A stretch of 64,000 nucleotides of DNA from JAWWPG01 sp038254365 (GTDB taxonomy: Bacteria; Actinomycetota; Actinomycetes; Propionibacteriales; Nocardioidaceae). Both the position numbers and the translations under genes were made by a program. Location of the stretch: assembly GCA_038254365.1 (NCBI GenBank), contig JBBSGI010000005.1:1-64000 (forward strand). Reading direction: 5' to 3'. Position 1 is the stretch's first letter, and each line of letters begins with the position of its first letter. Shown piece after piece: positions 34,957 to 44,575 of the stretch. The notes beneath the pieces were generated by a model. It ran no database searches. It was not told the DNA's origin and was given only the letters and a program-made list of their open reading frames with translations.

Positions 34957-35945
34957 CGGACCCGGCCGCTCGCCCACGCCGCATCGGCCGAAGGACAGGC
35001 GCCCAGGCCTCGGTGAGCGACCTGGTCGATCAGGCCCGCGCCGGCGACCCGCGGGCGGTCGCTCGCCTCATCTCCCTGGTGGAGGACGCCTCACCGCTGC
35101 TCCGCGAAGTGGCGGAGCGGCTGGCGCCACACACCGGTCATGCCCAGATCATCGGCATCACCGGCTCGCCGGGAGTGGGCAAGTCGACCACTACGTCTGC
35201 GCTGGTGACCGCCTTCCGGGACCAGGACCGGCGGGTGGGAGTCCTTGCAGTCGACCCCTCGTCGCCGTTCTCCGGAGGAGCTCTCCTCGGGGATCGGGTA
35301 CGGATGCAGAGCCACGCCACGGACGGCCAGGTGTTCATCCGGTCGATGGCCACCCGGGGCCGACTCGGTGGGCTCGCCTTCGCCACGCCGCAGGCGCTGC
35401 GCGTACTCGACGCGGCCGGCTGTGAGGTCATCATCGTGGAGACCGTCGGAGTGGGGCAGTCCGAGGTGGAGATCGCTGGCCAGGCCGACACCACCTTGGT
35501 CTTGCTCGCCCCGGGGATGGGTGACGGGATCCAGGCGGCGAAGGCCGGCATCCTCGAGATCGGCGACATCTACGTCGTCAACAAGTCGGACCGGGACGGC
35601 GCCCACGAGGTCGTCCGTGACCTCCGGTCGGTGCTCAGCCTGGGCGCCGTTGAGGGCGCCTGGCGCCCGCCGATTGTCAGTACGGTGGCTCAGTCAGGGG
35701 AGGGCATCGACAAGCTGATGGTCGCCATCGAGAAGCACTGGGCCTCCCTCGAGGCCTCCGGTGAGCTGTCCCGGCGCCGGACCGACCGGGCTCGCGACGA
35801 GATCGAGGCGATCGCGCTCGGCGCGCTGCGTGAGCGCTTCGGCGACGTGCACGGCCACGGCGCGCTCGACTCCCTCGCCGAGCAGGTCGTCTCCGGCGCC
35901 TCCGACCCCTACGCAGCCGCCGACTCGCTGCTGGCTGCGCTATGA
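34953..35945 (+). CDS. meaB: MeaB/ArgK-type G-protein chaperone of B12 mutases
   Basis: GTPase that loads adenosylcobalamin onto acyl-CoA mutases and protects them from inactivation. It has Walker A GSPGVGKS at residues 71-78, the switch region DPSSPFSGGALLGDRVRM, the ETVGVGQSEVEI Walker B region, and NKSD for guanine specificity. Length is 330 residues. The GTG start overlaps the atoB stop; a later GTG at 35012 would also leave the domain intact. Its likely clients here are Ecm and IcmA. Confidence 0.94.
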   Translation: MTDPAARPRRIGRRTGAQASVSDLVDQARAGDPRAVARLISLVEDASPLLREVAERLAPHTGHAQIIGITGSPGVGKSTTTSALVTAFRDQDRRVGVLAVDPSSPFSGGALLGDRVRMQSHATDGQVFIRSMATRGRLGGLAFATPQALRVLDAAGCEVIIVETVGVGQSEVEIAGQADTTLVLLAPGMGDGIQAAKAGILEIGDIYVVNKSDRDGAHEVVRDLRSVLSLGAVEGAWRPPIVSTVAQSGEGIDKLMVAIEKHWASLEASGELSRRRTDRARDEIEAIALGALRERFGDVHGHGALDSLAEQVVSGASDPYAAADSLLAAL

Positions 35946-36018
35946 ATAGCTCCGGACACCGGTAAACCGATCCCGACTGCCGCGGGTAGTAGTAGCTGGA
36001 GGCCCGGAGGAGGTTGGT

Positions 36019-36528
36019 GTGAGTCGGGAGACCGATGGGGAGTTCGAGGAGTTCTTCAGCTCTCGCGCGCGAAGCCTGCGACGTACCGCCTACGTGTTGT
36101 GCGGCGACTGGGGCGTGGCCGAGGAGCTCACCCAGATCACCCTCGTCAAGGTCTATGCCCAGTGGCCGCGGCTGCGTAGGGACGGGGCGGACGCGTACGC
36201 GCGCCGTGTCCTGGTCAACTCGTCGGCCACCCGGTGGCGAAAGCTCCGGCATGAGCGCCTTGTCGAGCTCGTTCCGGACCGCTCGACGCCGACCGGTTGC
36301 CGTGATGACCACTTGGTGCTGGCGGCCGCACTGGCCGAGCTCCCGACGCAGCAACGGGCGGTGATAGCCCTGCGCTTCATGGAGGACCTGTCCGTCGGGG
36401 AGGTCGCTGGCCTGTTCGGGATCGCCGAGGGGACGGTCAAGAGCCACACATCGCGGGCCACTCAGACGCTGCGCGTCGCACTCGCGGAGCCGGCCAACCA
36501 GGAGGAGAGTCATGACTTTCGACGTTGA
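36019..36528 (+). CDS. SigE-family RNA polymerase sigma factor
   Basis: A 169-residue sigma-70 of the small actinobacterial SigE family. Region 2 is FFSSRARSLRRTAYVLCGDWGVAEELTQ and region 4 is LPTQQRAVIALRFMEDLSVGEVAGLFGIAEGTVKSH, with the helix-turn-helix at the end. The GTG start follows GGAGGAGG (36006-36013). It overlaps the next gene by 17 bp, the arrangement expected for a sigma factor and its membrane regulator. It may drive the ABC transporter genes downstream; no matching promoter pair was identified. Confidence 0.9.
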   Translation: MSRETDGEFEEFFSSRARSLRRTAYVLCGDWGVAEELTQITLVKVYAQWPRLRRDGADAYARRVLVNSSATRWRKLRHERLVELVPDRSTPTGCRDDHLVLAAALAELPTQQRAVIALRFMEDLSVGEVAGLFGIAEGTVKSHTSRATQTLRVALAEPANQEESHDFRR

Positions 36529-37297
36529 CGTTCAGCAGAGGATCACCGACCTGGTGCGCTCCACCGAGCCACCCGCCACCGCCTCGAGCGGTGACGTCAT
36601 CCGCCACGGGAGGAGACTTCGCAGAAGGAGGCAGGTGGTTGTCGGAGTCGGTGGGCTGGCTTGCGTTGCCGCCGTCGGGGTGCTGTCGGTGAACCTGCTC
36701 GACCCCGGCGCGCCAGCGGTCCAACATGAGCAGAATCTTGCCGCCGCGCACCACGGTGCACCCCCGGTACGGCAGGCCCAAGCGCTCGACGCCGCCGAGA
36801 CGGCCGCGCTGATCGAGTCCCGCGTGCGCGCGGACCTCCCGGACGGCTCGACGCTTGTCACCCAGGACATCTACGGCAGCGACTGGAACCACGACGTCGC
36901 CTTGCCACCGGACCAGCAGCAGAACGCCACCGACTGGGTCGCGATGTTCACGGTTCAGCCGTCGGCAGTGCGGCTGACCGTCGACGTGGGGTTCCGACCG
37001 GTCCAGGACCGCGGTCCGACCGGCGTGGACTGCCAGATCTCCCCGGACTGCTTCTACGAGACACAGGCCGATGGATCGGTCATCGTCGGCAGCCAGTGGA
37101 CCTACGACAATACGAGTGTGCGGTCGGTGGGACGGTACGACCCTCAAGGGCGGATCACCTCGGTCAGCGTCCCGAACTCGGGCGGCGGCGTGGACTCCCC
37201 GCTGTTCCCCTACACCGTTGATGAGCTGAAGGCGCTGGTCAACGACCCGCAGCTGGTCATCCCGGAGCCACAGGTCTGGCCGCCGTACAACGGATAG
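36512..37297 (+). CDS. Single-pass membrane protein, putative anti-sigma partner
   Basis: A 261-residue protein: a short cytoplasmic N-terminus with a basic RRLRRRRQ stretch, one transmembrane helix (about residues 42-63) and an extracellular domain with two cysteines (CQISPDCF). The topology and 17-bp overlap with the sigma gene fit an anti-sigma factor, but no zinc-binding HxxxCxxC motif is visible, so any inhibition would use a different cytoplasmic segment. The sensor ligand is unknown. A terminator-like hairpin follows. Confidence 0.7.
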   Translation: MTFDVDVQQRITDLVRSTEPPATASSGDVIRHGRRLRRRRQVVVGVGGLACVAAVGVLSVNLLDPGAPAVQHEQNLAAAHHGAPPVRQAQALDAAETAALIESRVRADLPDGSTLVTQDIYGSDWNHDVALPPDQQQNATDWVAMFTVQPSAVRLTVDVGFRPVQDRGPTGVDCQISPDCFYETQADGSVIVGSQWTYDNTSVRSVGRYDPQGRITSVSVPNSGGGVDSPLFPYTVDELKALVNDPQLVIPEPQVWPPYNG

Positions 37298-37308
37298 GGT
37301 CGAACCGA

Positions 37309-37345
37309 GCCGGCTCCGCATCGATTGGGTAACGACGGAGCCGGC
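37309..37345 (+). terminator. Perfect 10-bp inverted repeat after the sigma operon
   Basis: GCCGGCTCCG (37309-37318) and CGGAGCCGGC (37336-37345) form a perfect stem around a 17-nt loop, 12 bp after the stop codon at 37297. It separates the sigma pair from the ABC genes unless it is only partly effective. Confidence 0.65.
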
Positions 37346-37425
37346 ACCCGGGCTAGGGCGTTGTCTGTCCCGGCGCGAGGCGGTTGACTGCGCTGTGGCG
37401 TGACGACCGGGAAGCGGGGCTGGCG

Positions 37426-38352
37426 ATGACTCCTGCGGGGGATCGGCTCGGCACGACCGTGGTGCCGCCCTCGGCGCCGCAGTCCGCGAGCGACGCGGGC
37501 ATCGGGGTGAGGTGCGAGGGGGTGGTGCACCTCTACAAGACGTTCGAGGGTCACGACGTGGTCGCGCTGCAGGGCGTCGACCTCGTCGTGCAACCCGGTG
37601 AGCGGGTGGCGTTCCTCGGACCTTCCGGATCGGGCAAGTCGACCCTGCTGACCCTCTTCGGCGGCATCCAGCGCCCGTCGGCCGGCCGGATCTTCCTCGG
37701 AGATGTCGAGGTCTCCCGACTGAGCGAGCGTCAGCTGACCAAGGTCCGTGCCTCCCGGGTGAGCACGATGCTCCAGGGCGCGGGCCGCAACCTGCTGCCC
37801 TACGCCACCGCCCGGCAGAACCTCGGTTTCGCCCAGCTCGCGAGCCGTTCGAACGGGGGGCGTCCCGCGATGTCGGACGCCGAGCTGTTCGCCCGGGTCG
37901 GGCTCACCGAGCAGACGGACCAGGTGGTGGCGACCCTCTCGGGGGGCCAGCGCCAGCGGCTGGCGCTGGCGTGTGCCGTCACGTCGTCCCCGGCCCTCCT
38001 GCTGGCGGACGAGCCGACCAGCCAGCTCAGTCACGAGGACCGCGACCACATGCTCGAGCTCATCCACGCGCTCGGTGACGAGTTCGGCACCACCATCCTC
38101 GTCGTGACCCACCAGCCGGAGGTGGCCGCCACGTTCCCGCGCACGGTGACCATGCGCGGCGGCCGGGTCGGCTCCGAAGGGCGCGACGGTGCCGAGTACG
38201 TCGTGGTCGGCGCGGACGGGGTGGTGCACCTGCCGGCACACGTGGCGAGGGAGTGGCCGCCGGGGACCCTGGTGCGGATCGAGCCGGAGACCCGCGAGCG
38301 ACTCGTCCTGAGCCGGCCGACCGCGGTCGTGGCCGACGAGGACACGCCATGA
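37426..38352 (+). CDS. ABC transporter ATP-binding protein (MacB/LolD type), first
   Basis: ATPase for the two large permeases downstream. It has Walker A GPSGSGKS, Q-loop TMLQGAG, signature LSGGQRQRLALA, Walker B ALLLADEPT and the H-loop VTHQ. The D-loop reads SQLS, not the usual SALD. A ~70-residue C-terminal extension follows the ATPase core. ATG 37426 (308 residues) has GGGAAGCGGGG upstream; a TTG at 37384 would add 14 residues. The stop overlaps the next ATG (ATGA). Confidence 0.9.
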   Translation: MTPAGDRLGTTVVPPSAPQSASDAGIGVRCEGVVHLYKTFEGHDVVALQGVDLVVQPGERVAFLGPSGSGKSTLLTLFGGIQRPSAGRIFLGDVEVSRLSERQLTKVRASRVSTMLQGAGRNLLPYATARQNLGFAQLASRSNGGRPAMSDAELFARVGLTEQTDQVVATLSGGQRQRLALACAVTSSPALLLADEPTSQLSHEDRDHMLELIHALGDEFGTTILVVTHQPEVAATFPRTVTMRGGRVGSEGRDGAEYVVVGADGVVHLPAHVAREWPPGTLVRIEPETRERLVLSRPTAVVADEDTP

Positions 38353-39053
38353 GCGCCACCCTGCACCTCGACGATGTCCAGCTCACCATCGGAGAGCACC
38401 AGATCCTGCAGACGATGAGCCTGGTGTTCCATCCGGGCGAGGTCACGGCGGTGTCCGGACCCTCCGGGTCGGGCAAGACCACGGTGCTGTCGGTCGCGGG
38501 TGGACTACAACGGCCCACCCGGGGGAGTGCGTCGTTCGGCGACCTGCCGATGTGGCAGGGCGACGGCGACCCGCGTCACGACGTCGCCTTCGTGCTGCAG
38601 GTCTACGGCCTGGTGCCGATCCTCAGTGCCCGGGAGAACGTCGCGATCGCCCTCCGGGCTCGTGGGGTCGCCCCCGCAGAGGCGAACCAGACGGCCGACG
38701 ACCAGCTGCGTCGCTTCCACATCGGCGATCTGGGCGAGCGGCAGGTGGAGGAGCTCTCGGGCGGTCAGATGCAGCGCGTCGCCTGCGCTCGGGGGTTCGC
38801 GGTCTCGCCCGCCATCCTCCTTGCCGACGAGCCGACGAGTGAGCTCGACGAGGGCAACCGCGAACACGTGATGGCCCAGCTACGCGAGGAGGCCGACCGC
38901 GGTTCGATCGTCGTCGTCGCGACCCACGACCCGGCAATTGTCGCATCTGTGGACCGGCACTACGTCCTCGACGACGGCGTCCTGACCGACCACGTGGAGC
39001 CGGTCCGGGCACGCCATCGAGGGTCGGGGTCCACCGGCTTCGGCGGCGCCTGA
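38349..39053 (+). CDS. ABC transporter ATP-binding protein (MacB/LolD type), second
   Basis: A 234-residue ATPase with Walker A GPSGSGKTT, signature LSGGQMQRVACARG, Walker B AILLADEPTSELDE and the H-loop ATHD. It pairs with the preceding ATPase, likely as a heterodimer, since both genes and both permeases form one overlapping unit. The ATG overlaps the previous stop; the permease GTG begins 1 nt after its own stop. Confidence 0.9.
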   Translation: MSATLHLDDVQLTIGEHQILQTMSLVFHPGEVTAVSGPSGSGKTTVLSVAGGLQRPTRGSASFGDLPMWQGDGDPRHDVAFVLQVYGLVPILSARENVAIALRARGVAPAEANQTADDQLRRFHIGDLGERQVEELSGGQMQRVACARGFAVSPAILLADEPTSELDEGNREHVMAQLREEADRGSIVVVATHDPAIVASVDRHYVLDDGVLTDHVEPVRARHRGSGSTGFGGA

Positions 39054-39054
39054 C

Positions 39055-41370
39055 GTGATCTGGCGTGGGATCGGCGCTCGCCGGTTGCTCTCCCTGACGA
39101 TCTTCGTCCTGGCGGCGCTGGTGGTGTCGGGAACCGTGGTCTCGGTCTCGTTCAGCCGGCTCACAGGCGTGTCCCGCGGGTCGGCCGGCGCGCTGGTGCT
39201 GCTGGGGTTCGTCGCGTTGGCCGTGCAGGCTGTCGAGTCCGTACGTCGCCGTGAGCCCGAGCTGGCGTTGGCCCGGCTCCGCGGACGGAGGGGGCTGCAG
39301 CTCCTGGTGTTCGCCGTCGCCGAACCCAGCGTGGTTGTCGTCGCTGGCGCGGCGACCGGAGTGGTTGTCGGCTGGTTCGTGGCCAACGCAGTCGTGAGCG
39401 CCTGGCTACCTGCTGGCACCGGGGTCGGTCTGGGCCAGGACGAGTGGGTCGCGGTGGCTCTCGTCACCGCCGTCAGCCTGGGGCTCGTCGTCGCGTCGAG
39501 CTGGCGGATCGCGCGGGCGCCGTTGCTCGTGCAGCTGGGCGGCGCCCACCGGCCGCAAGCCGCGTCCCCGGTGGGACTGTTTCTCCAGCTGGTCCTGGTG
39601 CTCGGCGCCGTCGTCGCGATCTACCAGGCTCACGGGGCGGTGAGCTCTCGGGTCGACTGGGTCACCCTGGTGTCCCCGGCCATCGTCGGCCTCGCGGGTG
39701 GCCAGATCCTGATCTGGCTGGTTCATGCTCTGCTCGCTGTCGTGGTGCCTCGCAGCAGCGGTGCGCGGATCGGCTGGTTCATCACCGTGCGGCGCCTGCT
39801 GCGCAGGGCCGACAGTCTCGCCGTGGTCCGGATGGTGGTCGCGGCAGGTGTCGTGTTCGGCGTGGCTGCCAGCGCCTCCACGGCCGCAGAGACCTGGCGG
39901 GACGACCGCGCCCGCCTCCAGGTGGGCGCCCCCGTGAGCTATCCCGTCGAGGACGGCGCGCTGCGGGCCTATGTCGCGGCTCTGCGCGCTGATCCGAAGG
40001 GGCGGTGGTTGTTGCCCGTCGTGTCCTACACCGCGTCGACCCAGGGGTCGGACCGGCGGGTTTTCGTGGCGTCCGACCGGTGGCGGTCGGTCGTCGGCGA
40101 CTTCTACGCGAACAGGCCGGGCGCCGATCTGGCCGACAAGATCGGCAGACTCGCCGGCCCGCACACCGTTCGGGTCGGGTCCCGTGCGGAGATGTCAGCA
40201 ACCGTGGGGTCGAGCTCGATCCGGGGGACCCGCCAGCTGAGGCTCAGCTTCCAGTACGTCGACGACCTCGGTGACACCAATGCGGCGTACCTGTCGCTTC
40301 GCCCAGGTGGTGGCTCCCCTGCCGGGCCCGGCCTCACCCGATTCTCGGCACCGCTCCCAGGCTGCCAGTTCGCCTGCGCGGTCTTCGAGGTAGACATCGA
40401 GGGGCTCACCCAGAAGCGGGGCCATCCACGGCCCCCCTTGCACCTGGTCGACGCGACGTTCGCGGGGGTGGAGATGTTCGGAGGAGCCGCCGGGATCCAC
40501 CTCATCCCGGGTCACCAGTTCGGACTGCGGGTGGTCCGGGACGGGGCGTCCCTGCTCATCACGACATCGGGTTTCACGACGTCGGACGGCTGGTCGCTGG
40601 GCAGCTACCGGAGCTCCGCAGCCCTGCCCGCCCTGTCCACGGCCGGGGTGACCTCGGAGGTCAGTCACGGCAAGCAGACCGTCCTCGGAATCGACGGCGT
40701 TCCGCGCCGGGTATCCGTGCTCGCAGAGACGCCGGTGATCCCCTTCGTGGGCACCCTCGGGAGGGTGGTCGACCTGCGCAGCGCCCTGCTCGGTTCCGGC
40801 GGCAGCATCCCGGAGACGCAGGCGATGGTCCTGGCGAGGTCGGACACGCCGTCGGCCATCCTTTCGGCGCTGCGCGCTACCCAGTCGGTGGGCCGGCCGT
40901 CGACGTACGCGCAGGTGGCGGACCGGCTCGGGCAGACGCCGCGCGCGCAGGGCACCCGGCTGTATCTCCTGGTTGCCGTGTTTGCGGGCCTGATCGCCCT
41001 GGTCAGCATCGCCTCCACGATTGCGCAGCAGACCCGGGAACGGCGAAGGGAGGCGGCCAGCCTGCGCAGTGTCGGTGTGCGCGCTCGGGCGGTCGCTGGT
41101 GCCTACCGCGCGGAGGCGCTGCTGCTCGCGGTGATGACGCTTGTCGGTACGGCGGTTGCGGCCTGGGTGACCTGCCGGGTCCTGCTCGCGGCACTGCCAC
41201 TGGTATCGGGATGGGCGTTCGCGCCTCCGCTCGACGCGGCACCGCGGACGTCGTTCATCGTGCTGGCGGCCCTTGTTGCGGGTGCCGTGGTGGGCCTCAT
41301 CACCTACGTCGCGTTCCGCGGGGTCGGGCGGGCCTCGCCGCCGCGGATCCTGCGCGAGGACCCGCTATGA
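39055..41370 (+). CDS. FtsX-like ABC permease
   Basis: A 771-residue membrane protein with about ten transmembrane segments: a dense N-terminal group (residues ~10-275), a large extracellular domain (~280-620, with a CQFAC motif) and three C-terminal helices with the FtsX signature around TIAQQTRERRREAASLRSVGVRARAV. It lacks the usual first transmembrane helix plus periplasmic domain of MacB-type proteins. Probably an exporter or mechanotransmitter; substrate unknown. The GTG start is taken. Confidence 0.85.
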   Translation: MIWRGIGARRLLSLTIFVLAALVVSGTVVSVSFSRLTGVSRGSAGALVLLGFVALAVQAVESVRRREPELALARLRGRRGLQLLVFAVAEPSVVVVAGAATGVVVGWFVANAVVSAWLPAGTGVGLGQDEWVAVALVTAVSLGLVVASSWRIARAPLLVQLGGAHRPQAASPVGLFLQLVLVLGAVVAIYQAHGAVSSRVDWVTLVSPAIVGLAGGQILIWLVHALLAVVVPRSSGARIGWFITVRRLLRRADSLAVVRMVVAAGVVFGVAASASTAAETWRDDRARLQVGAPVSYPVEDGALRAYVAALRADPKGRWLLPVVSYTASTQGSDRRVFVASDRWRSVVGDFYANRPGADLADKIGRLAGPHTVRVGSRAEMSATVGSSSIRGTRQLRLSFQYVDDLGDTNAAYLSLRPGGGSPAGPGLTRFSAPLPGCQFACAVFEVDIEGLTQKRGHPRPPLHLVDATFAGVEMFGGAAGIHLIPGHQFGLRVVRDGASLLITTSGFTTSDGWSLGSYRSSAALPALSTAGVTSEVSHGKQTVLGIDGVPRRVSVLAETPVIPFVGTLGRVVDLRSALLGSGGSIPETQAMVLARSDTPSAILSALRATQSVGRPSTYAQVADRLGQTPRAQGTRLYLLVAVFAGLIALVSIASTIAQQTRERRREAASLRSVGVRARAVAGAYRAEALLLAVMTLVGTAVAAWVTCRVLLAALPLVSGWAFAPPLDAAPRTSFIVLAALVAGAVVGLITYVAFRGVGRASPPRILREDPL

Positions 41371-44300
41371 CAAGCCGCCTGGTGGGAGTCTGGTCACTGC
41401 TCGGGACCGGCATGCGCGGCCTGCGTTCGCGGTCGCTGCTCACCCTCGGGTCGATCCTGCTTGCCGCCATCTCCGTCGGTGCCGCGGTGTTGGGCCCCAT
41501 GTACCAGGCGGGTGCGGCCTCGTCGTACCTGGTGACGAGGCTGCGTTCGGAGCCGCCCTTCCTCACCGGCGTGGTCTTCGACTACCTGCCCGTGGGCACG
41601 CCCGCACCGGGAGCACCGGCGTATCCGAAGACTCCGCACGACGTTCCGGCGGCGCTGGCCGCGGCGCGTAAGCAGGCCGACGCCGAGCTGAACACCGAGT
41701 TCGCTCCGGCGAGCCTCGCCCTCTGGAGCCGACGGTTCACCGGGTTCCCGGGGCACGACGGAGAGGCGGACCTGGTCTCCGCCAGCGGGGCATGCGACCA
41801 TGTGCAACTGGTCGGACGTTGCCCAACCAAGGTGGGCGAGGCTCTGATCCTCAAGCACGACAGCAACTTCGCCCCCCTCCACGTCGGTGAGTCGGTGCAG
41901 CTGAACGGCCTGCGGACACCGATCACGATCGTCGGCACCTATGCTCCGCGGGCGGCGGATGAGGCATTCTGGTTCAACTTGCGAGACCTGGAGAGCGTGC
42001 CTCCCCAACCCTCCGGGGCTGGCGAAGGGTTGGGGCCGTACCACCCGGCGCCGCTGCTCGTGACGCCTCAGACGTTCGGCCAGCTGGACGGCGGCTCGTG
42101 GCACGTCCGGGCCACCCGTCGCCTCTCCGTCACACCGGAGACGACGCTCACCGACGTTCAGCGCGCGACACATGCCGTGGGAAGGCTCGAGGCGTTCCAA
42201 CGAGCACACCCCGGCGTGCCTTCGCCCGGTTCCCTCACCCCCGAGTTCGGCAACTCGCTTGTCTCTGTCTCTCACGAGGTGCAGCTCCGGCGCTCGACGG
42301 CGCGCAGCACCGTCGCTCCCGCGGTGGTATCGGTCATTCTCGTTGCGCTGGTGCTCCTGCTCCGCCTGCTGTCTGCGGCGATGGGTCTGCGCAGGTCGGA
42401 GCTGGCGCTCGCCTCGATGCGCGGTTTCTCCCGACGGCAGATGTGGGTGCTGGGTCTGCTCGAACCCGTGCTGATGCTCGTCATCGCGACGCCCGTCGGC
42501 ATCGTCGGTGGCTACCTGAGCGCGCGGGCGCTGGCCGGGGTCTGGCTCGTACCGGGGCTGCCGACGCCGTTGGGTCGCGCCAGTGTGATCGCCATGGCGG
42601 GGGTGGTGGTGGCGACGCTCGTGGTTGCGGCGTTGGTCGTGCGCGACTCGGTGAACGAGCCACTCAGTGCGCAGATCGCTGGCGTTCGCCGCCCTGGCCG
42701 GTCCAGCCGTTGGGGACTGCTGCTGCGACTCGTCCTGGTGGCCGCCGCCGGCACCGTCTTGGTGGCGACGCTCGCCTCGTCGAAGAGGTCCAGCCCGGAC
42801 GCCACGGACCTGGTGCTGCCGATCCTACTCGCCGTCGCTGCCGGCCTGCTCACCACGCTCGCGGCGCAGTCGTTGGCACGCTCCTGGGCCCGCTGGACCG
42901 GCGGCCGCCGGGGCGTCTTCAGCTATCTCGCCTCTCGCACGATCTCGCGACGACGGGAGGGCACCCTGGTCATCCTGCCGTTGACCGCGGCACTTGCCAT
43001 ATCGGTGTTCGCAGCGGGCGTCTTCACCGCGGCGGCCGACTGGCGATCGAGCGACGCGGCCACGGTGGTAGGCGCTGACCTCTCCTACTCGACGCAGCTC
43101 ACCATGGACCAGGCGGTCGGTCTGACCCACCAGATCGACCCCAGCGGTAGGTGGCTGATGGCCGTCGCCGCGGAGTACGACGGCGCGCGGCAGACGCTGG
43201 TCATGGACACGCCGCGCCTTCCGCGGGTCGGGCTCTGGCCGAACAGCTGGACCCCGGGTCTGTCTGCTGCAGGCATCGCCGCCAGGCTCTCCGTCCATCG
43301 CCGGGGAGTCGAGCTCGTCGGATCGCGGGTGACCCTCACCATCGACAATGAGGTGTTTGCGGTCGCCAGGTCGCTCACGGTCAGTTTCGAGGTCACCAAT
43401 GCCGACGGGTCGACGACGAGCGTGCTGTTGGGGCCCTTCCCCCCTGGCGTGTCAAGCGCTTCGGCCAGACTGCCGGGGTGCGTCGACGGCTGCCTGGTCA
43501 GGCGGATGAGCTTCGGTGGGCCTGCGGGCCTGACCCAGGCGATGCACGGCGAGGTGAAGATCACCAGCTTCCGGGTCGACGAGAAGCCCGTGCCGGCCGC
43601 GCTGGACCGGTCCTGGCGGGTGGCGACGCCGATCCTCAACGCCCCCGAGGGTGTCGCCGGCGAGCCCCGGGTGAGCGGTGGCACCCTCGTGGTCGAGCTC
43701 GATGCGAAGAGCGCGGAGGCGTTCGCGGCCGTCACGCCGGGTGACGTGCCGGCCGTGCGTCCGGTTGTCCTGGGGCGTGGTGCCCACCCGCGGGTGGTCA
43801 GGAGGATCGGCGGCGTGCTCCAAGTGCACGCCAGCAGCTTTGCCACGCTCGAGGTACGCCCGGTCGCCACTGCGGAGTCGATGCCCGTGCTCGGCCCCGC
43901 CGGTATGTTGATCGACTACACGATGCTCACCCGCGACGTGTCCATCGACGACTCGATCACCTTCGTCAGCATCCTGGCCCGTTCCGACACTCCGGCCAGC
44001 GTGGTCAGCGCCTTGGCCGACCACGGCATCACCCGCCCGCAGGAGCTGTCGACCACCCGCGGCCTCCTCGACCAGGACGCCTTCGCCCTGGCGCTCAACC
44101 TCTATCTCGTGGTCACCGTCATCGTGCTCCTGCTGGCCCTGTCCGGACTCGGTGCCAACCTGGCGGTGCAGATGCCGGCCCGACGCCGAGACGCCGCATC
44201 CCTGCGGGTCGTCGGTCTCCGACGGCGCTCGATCATCGCGGCCGTCGTCGCCGAGTTCCTGGTCGTCCTCGGCTCAGCCGCGCTGGCCGGCATCGCGGCT

Positions 44301-44513
44301 GGGTCGCTCGCGCAGTACGTGGTCGTCCGGACCGTCACGCTCGGGTACGCCGACACCCAGCACACGCCGCGGCTGCTGCCCTCCCTCAACCTGGGCAGCG
44401 TGACGAGCCTGCTCGGGGCGGTGACGGCAGTGTTGGTGGTCGTCGCGATAGCGGTCGCCGCGCTGACCGTGCGCGGCGCCCGGACCGCCAGCCTTCGCGA
44501 GAACGGCCGCTAG
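41367..44513 (+). CDS. Large FtsX-like ABC permease
   Basis: A 1048-residue permease with two FtsX domains. A first transmembrane helix (about residues 22-43) precedes an extracellular domain with CDHVQLVGRC; a helix cluster lies near residues 310-450; a second extracellular domain is at ~560-900; and C-terminal helices carry the RRRDAASLRVVGLRRR signature. The second extracellular domain contains CVDGC, comparable to the CQFAC in its neighbour. The ATG overlaps the preceding stop. Together the four genes make a complete heteromeric ABC system. Confidence 0.85.
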   Translation: MTSRLVGVWSLLGTGMRGLRSRSLLTLGSILLAAISVGAAVLGPMYQAGAASSYLVTRLRSEPPFLTGVVFDYLPVGTPAPGAPAYPKTPHDVPAALAAARKQADAELNTEFAPASLALWSRRFTGFPGHDGEADLVSASGACDHVQLVGRCPTKVGEALILKHDSNFAPLHVGESVQLNGLRTPITIVGTYAPRAADEAFWFNLRDLESVPPQPSGAGEGLGPYHPAPLLVTPQTFGQLDGGSWHVRATRRLSVTPETTLTDVQRATHAVGRLEAFQRAHPGVPSPGSLTPEFGNSLVSVSHEVQLRRSTARSTVAPAVVSVILVALVLLLRLLSAAMGLRRSELALASMRGFSRRQMWVLGLLEPVLMLVIATPVGIVGGYLSARALAGVWLVPGLPTPLGRASVIAMAGVVVATLVVAALVVRDSVNEPLSAQIAGVRRPGRSSRWGLLLRLVLVAAAGTVLVATLASSKRSSPDATDLVLPILLAVAAGLLTTLAAQSLARSWARWTGGRRGVFSYLASRTISRRREGTLVILPLTAALAISVFAAGVFTAAADWRSSDAATVVGADLSYSTQLTMDQAVGLTHQIDPSGRWLMAVAAEYDGARQTLVMDTPRLPRVGLWPNSWTPGLSAAGIAARLSVHRRGVELVGSRVTLTIDNEVFAVARSLTVSFEVTNADGSTTSVLLGPFPPGVSSASARLPGCVDGCLVRRMSFGGPAGLTQAMHGEVKITSFRVDEKPVPAALDRSWRVATPILNAPEGVAGEPRVSGGTLVVELDAKSAEAFAAVTPGDVPAVRPVVLGRGAHPRVVRRIGGVLQVHASSFATLEVRPVATAESMPVLGPAGMLIDYTMLTRDVSIDDSITFVSILARSDTPASVVSALADHGITRPQELSTTRGLLDQDAFALALNLYLVVTVIVLLLALSGLGANLAVQMPARRRDAASLRVVGLRRRSIIAAVVAEFLVVLGSAALAGIAAGSLAQYVVVRTVTLGYADTQHTPRLLPSLNLGSVTSLLGAVTAVLVVVAIAVAALTVRGARTASLRENGR

Positions 44514-44575
44514 CCGGGTCGATCGGCACGACTATGTGCTGGTGCCGAGGCTCGTCCGCGAGCGAGGATGGCCGG

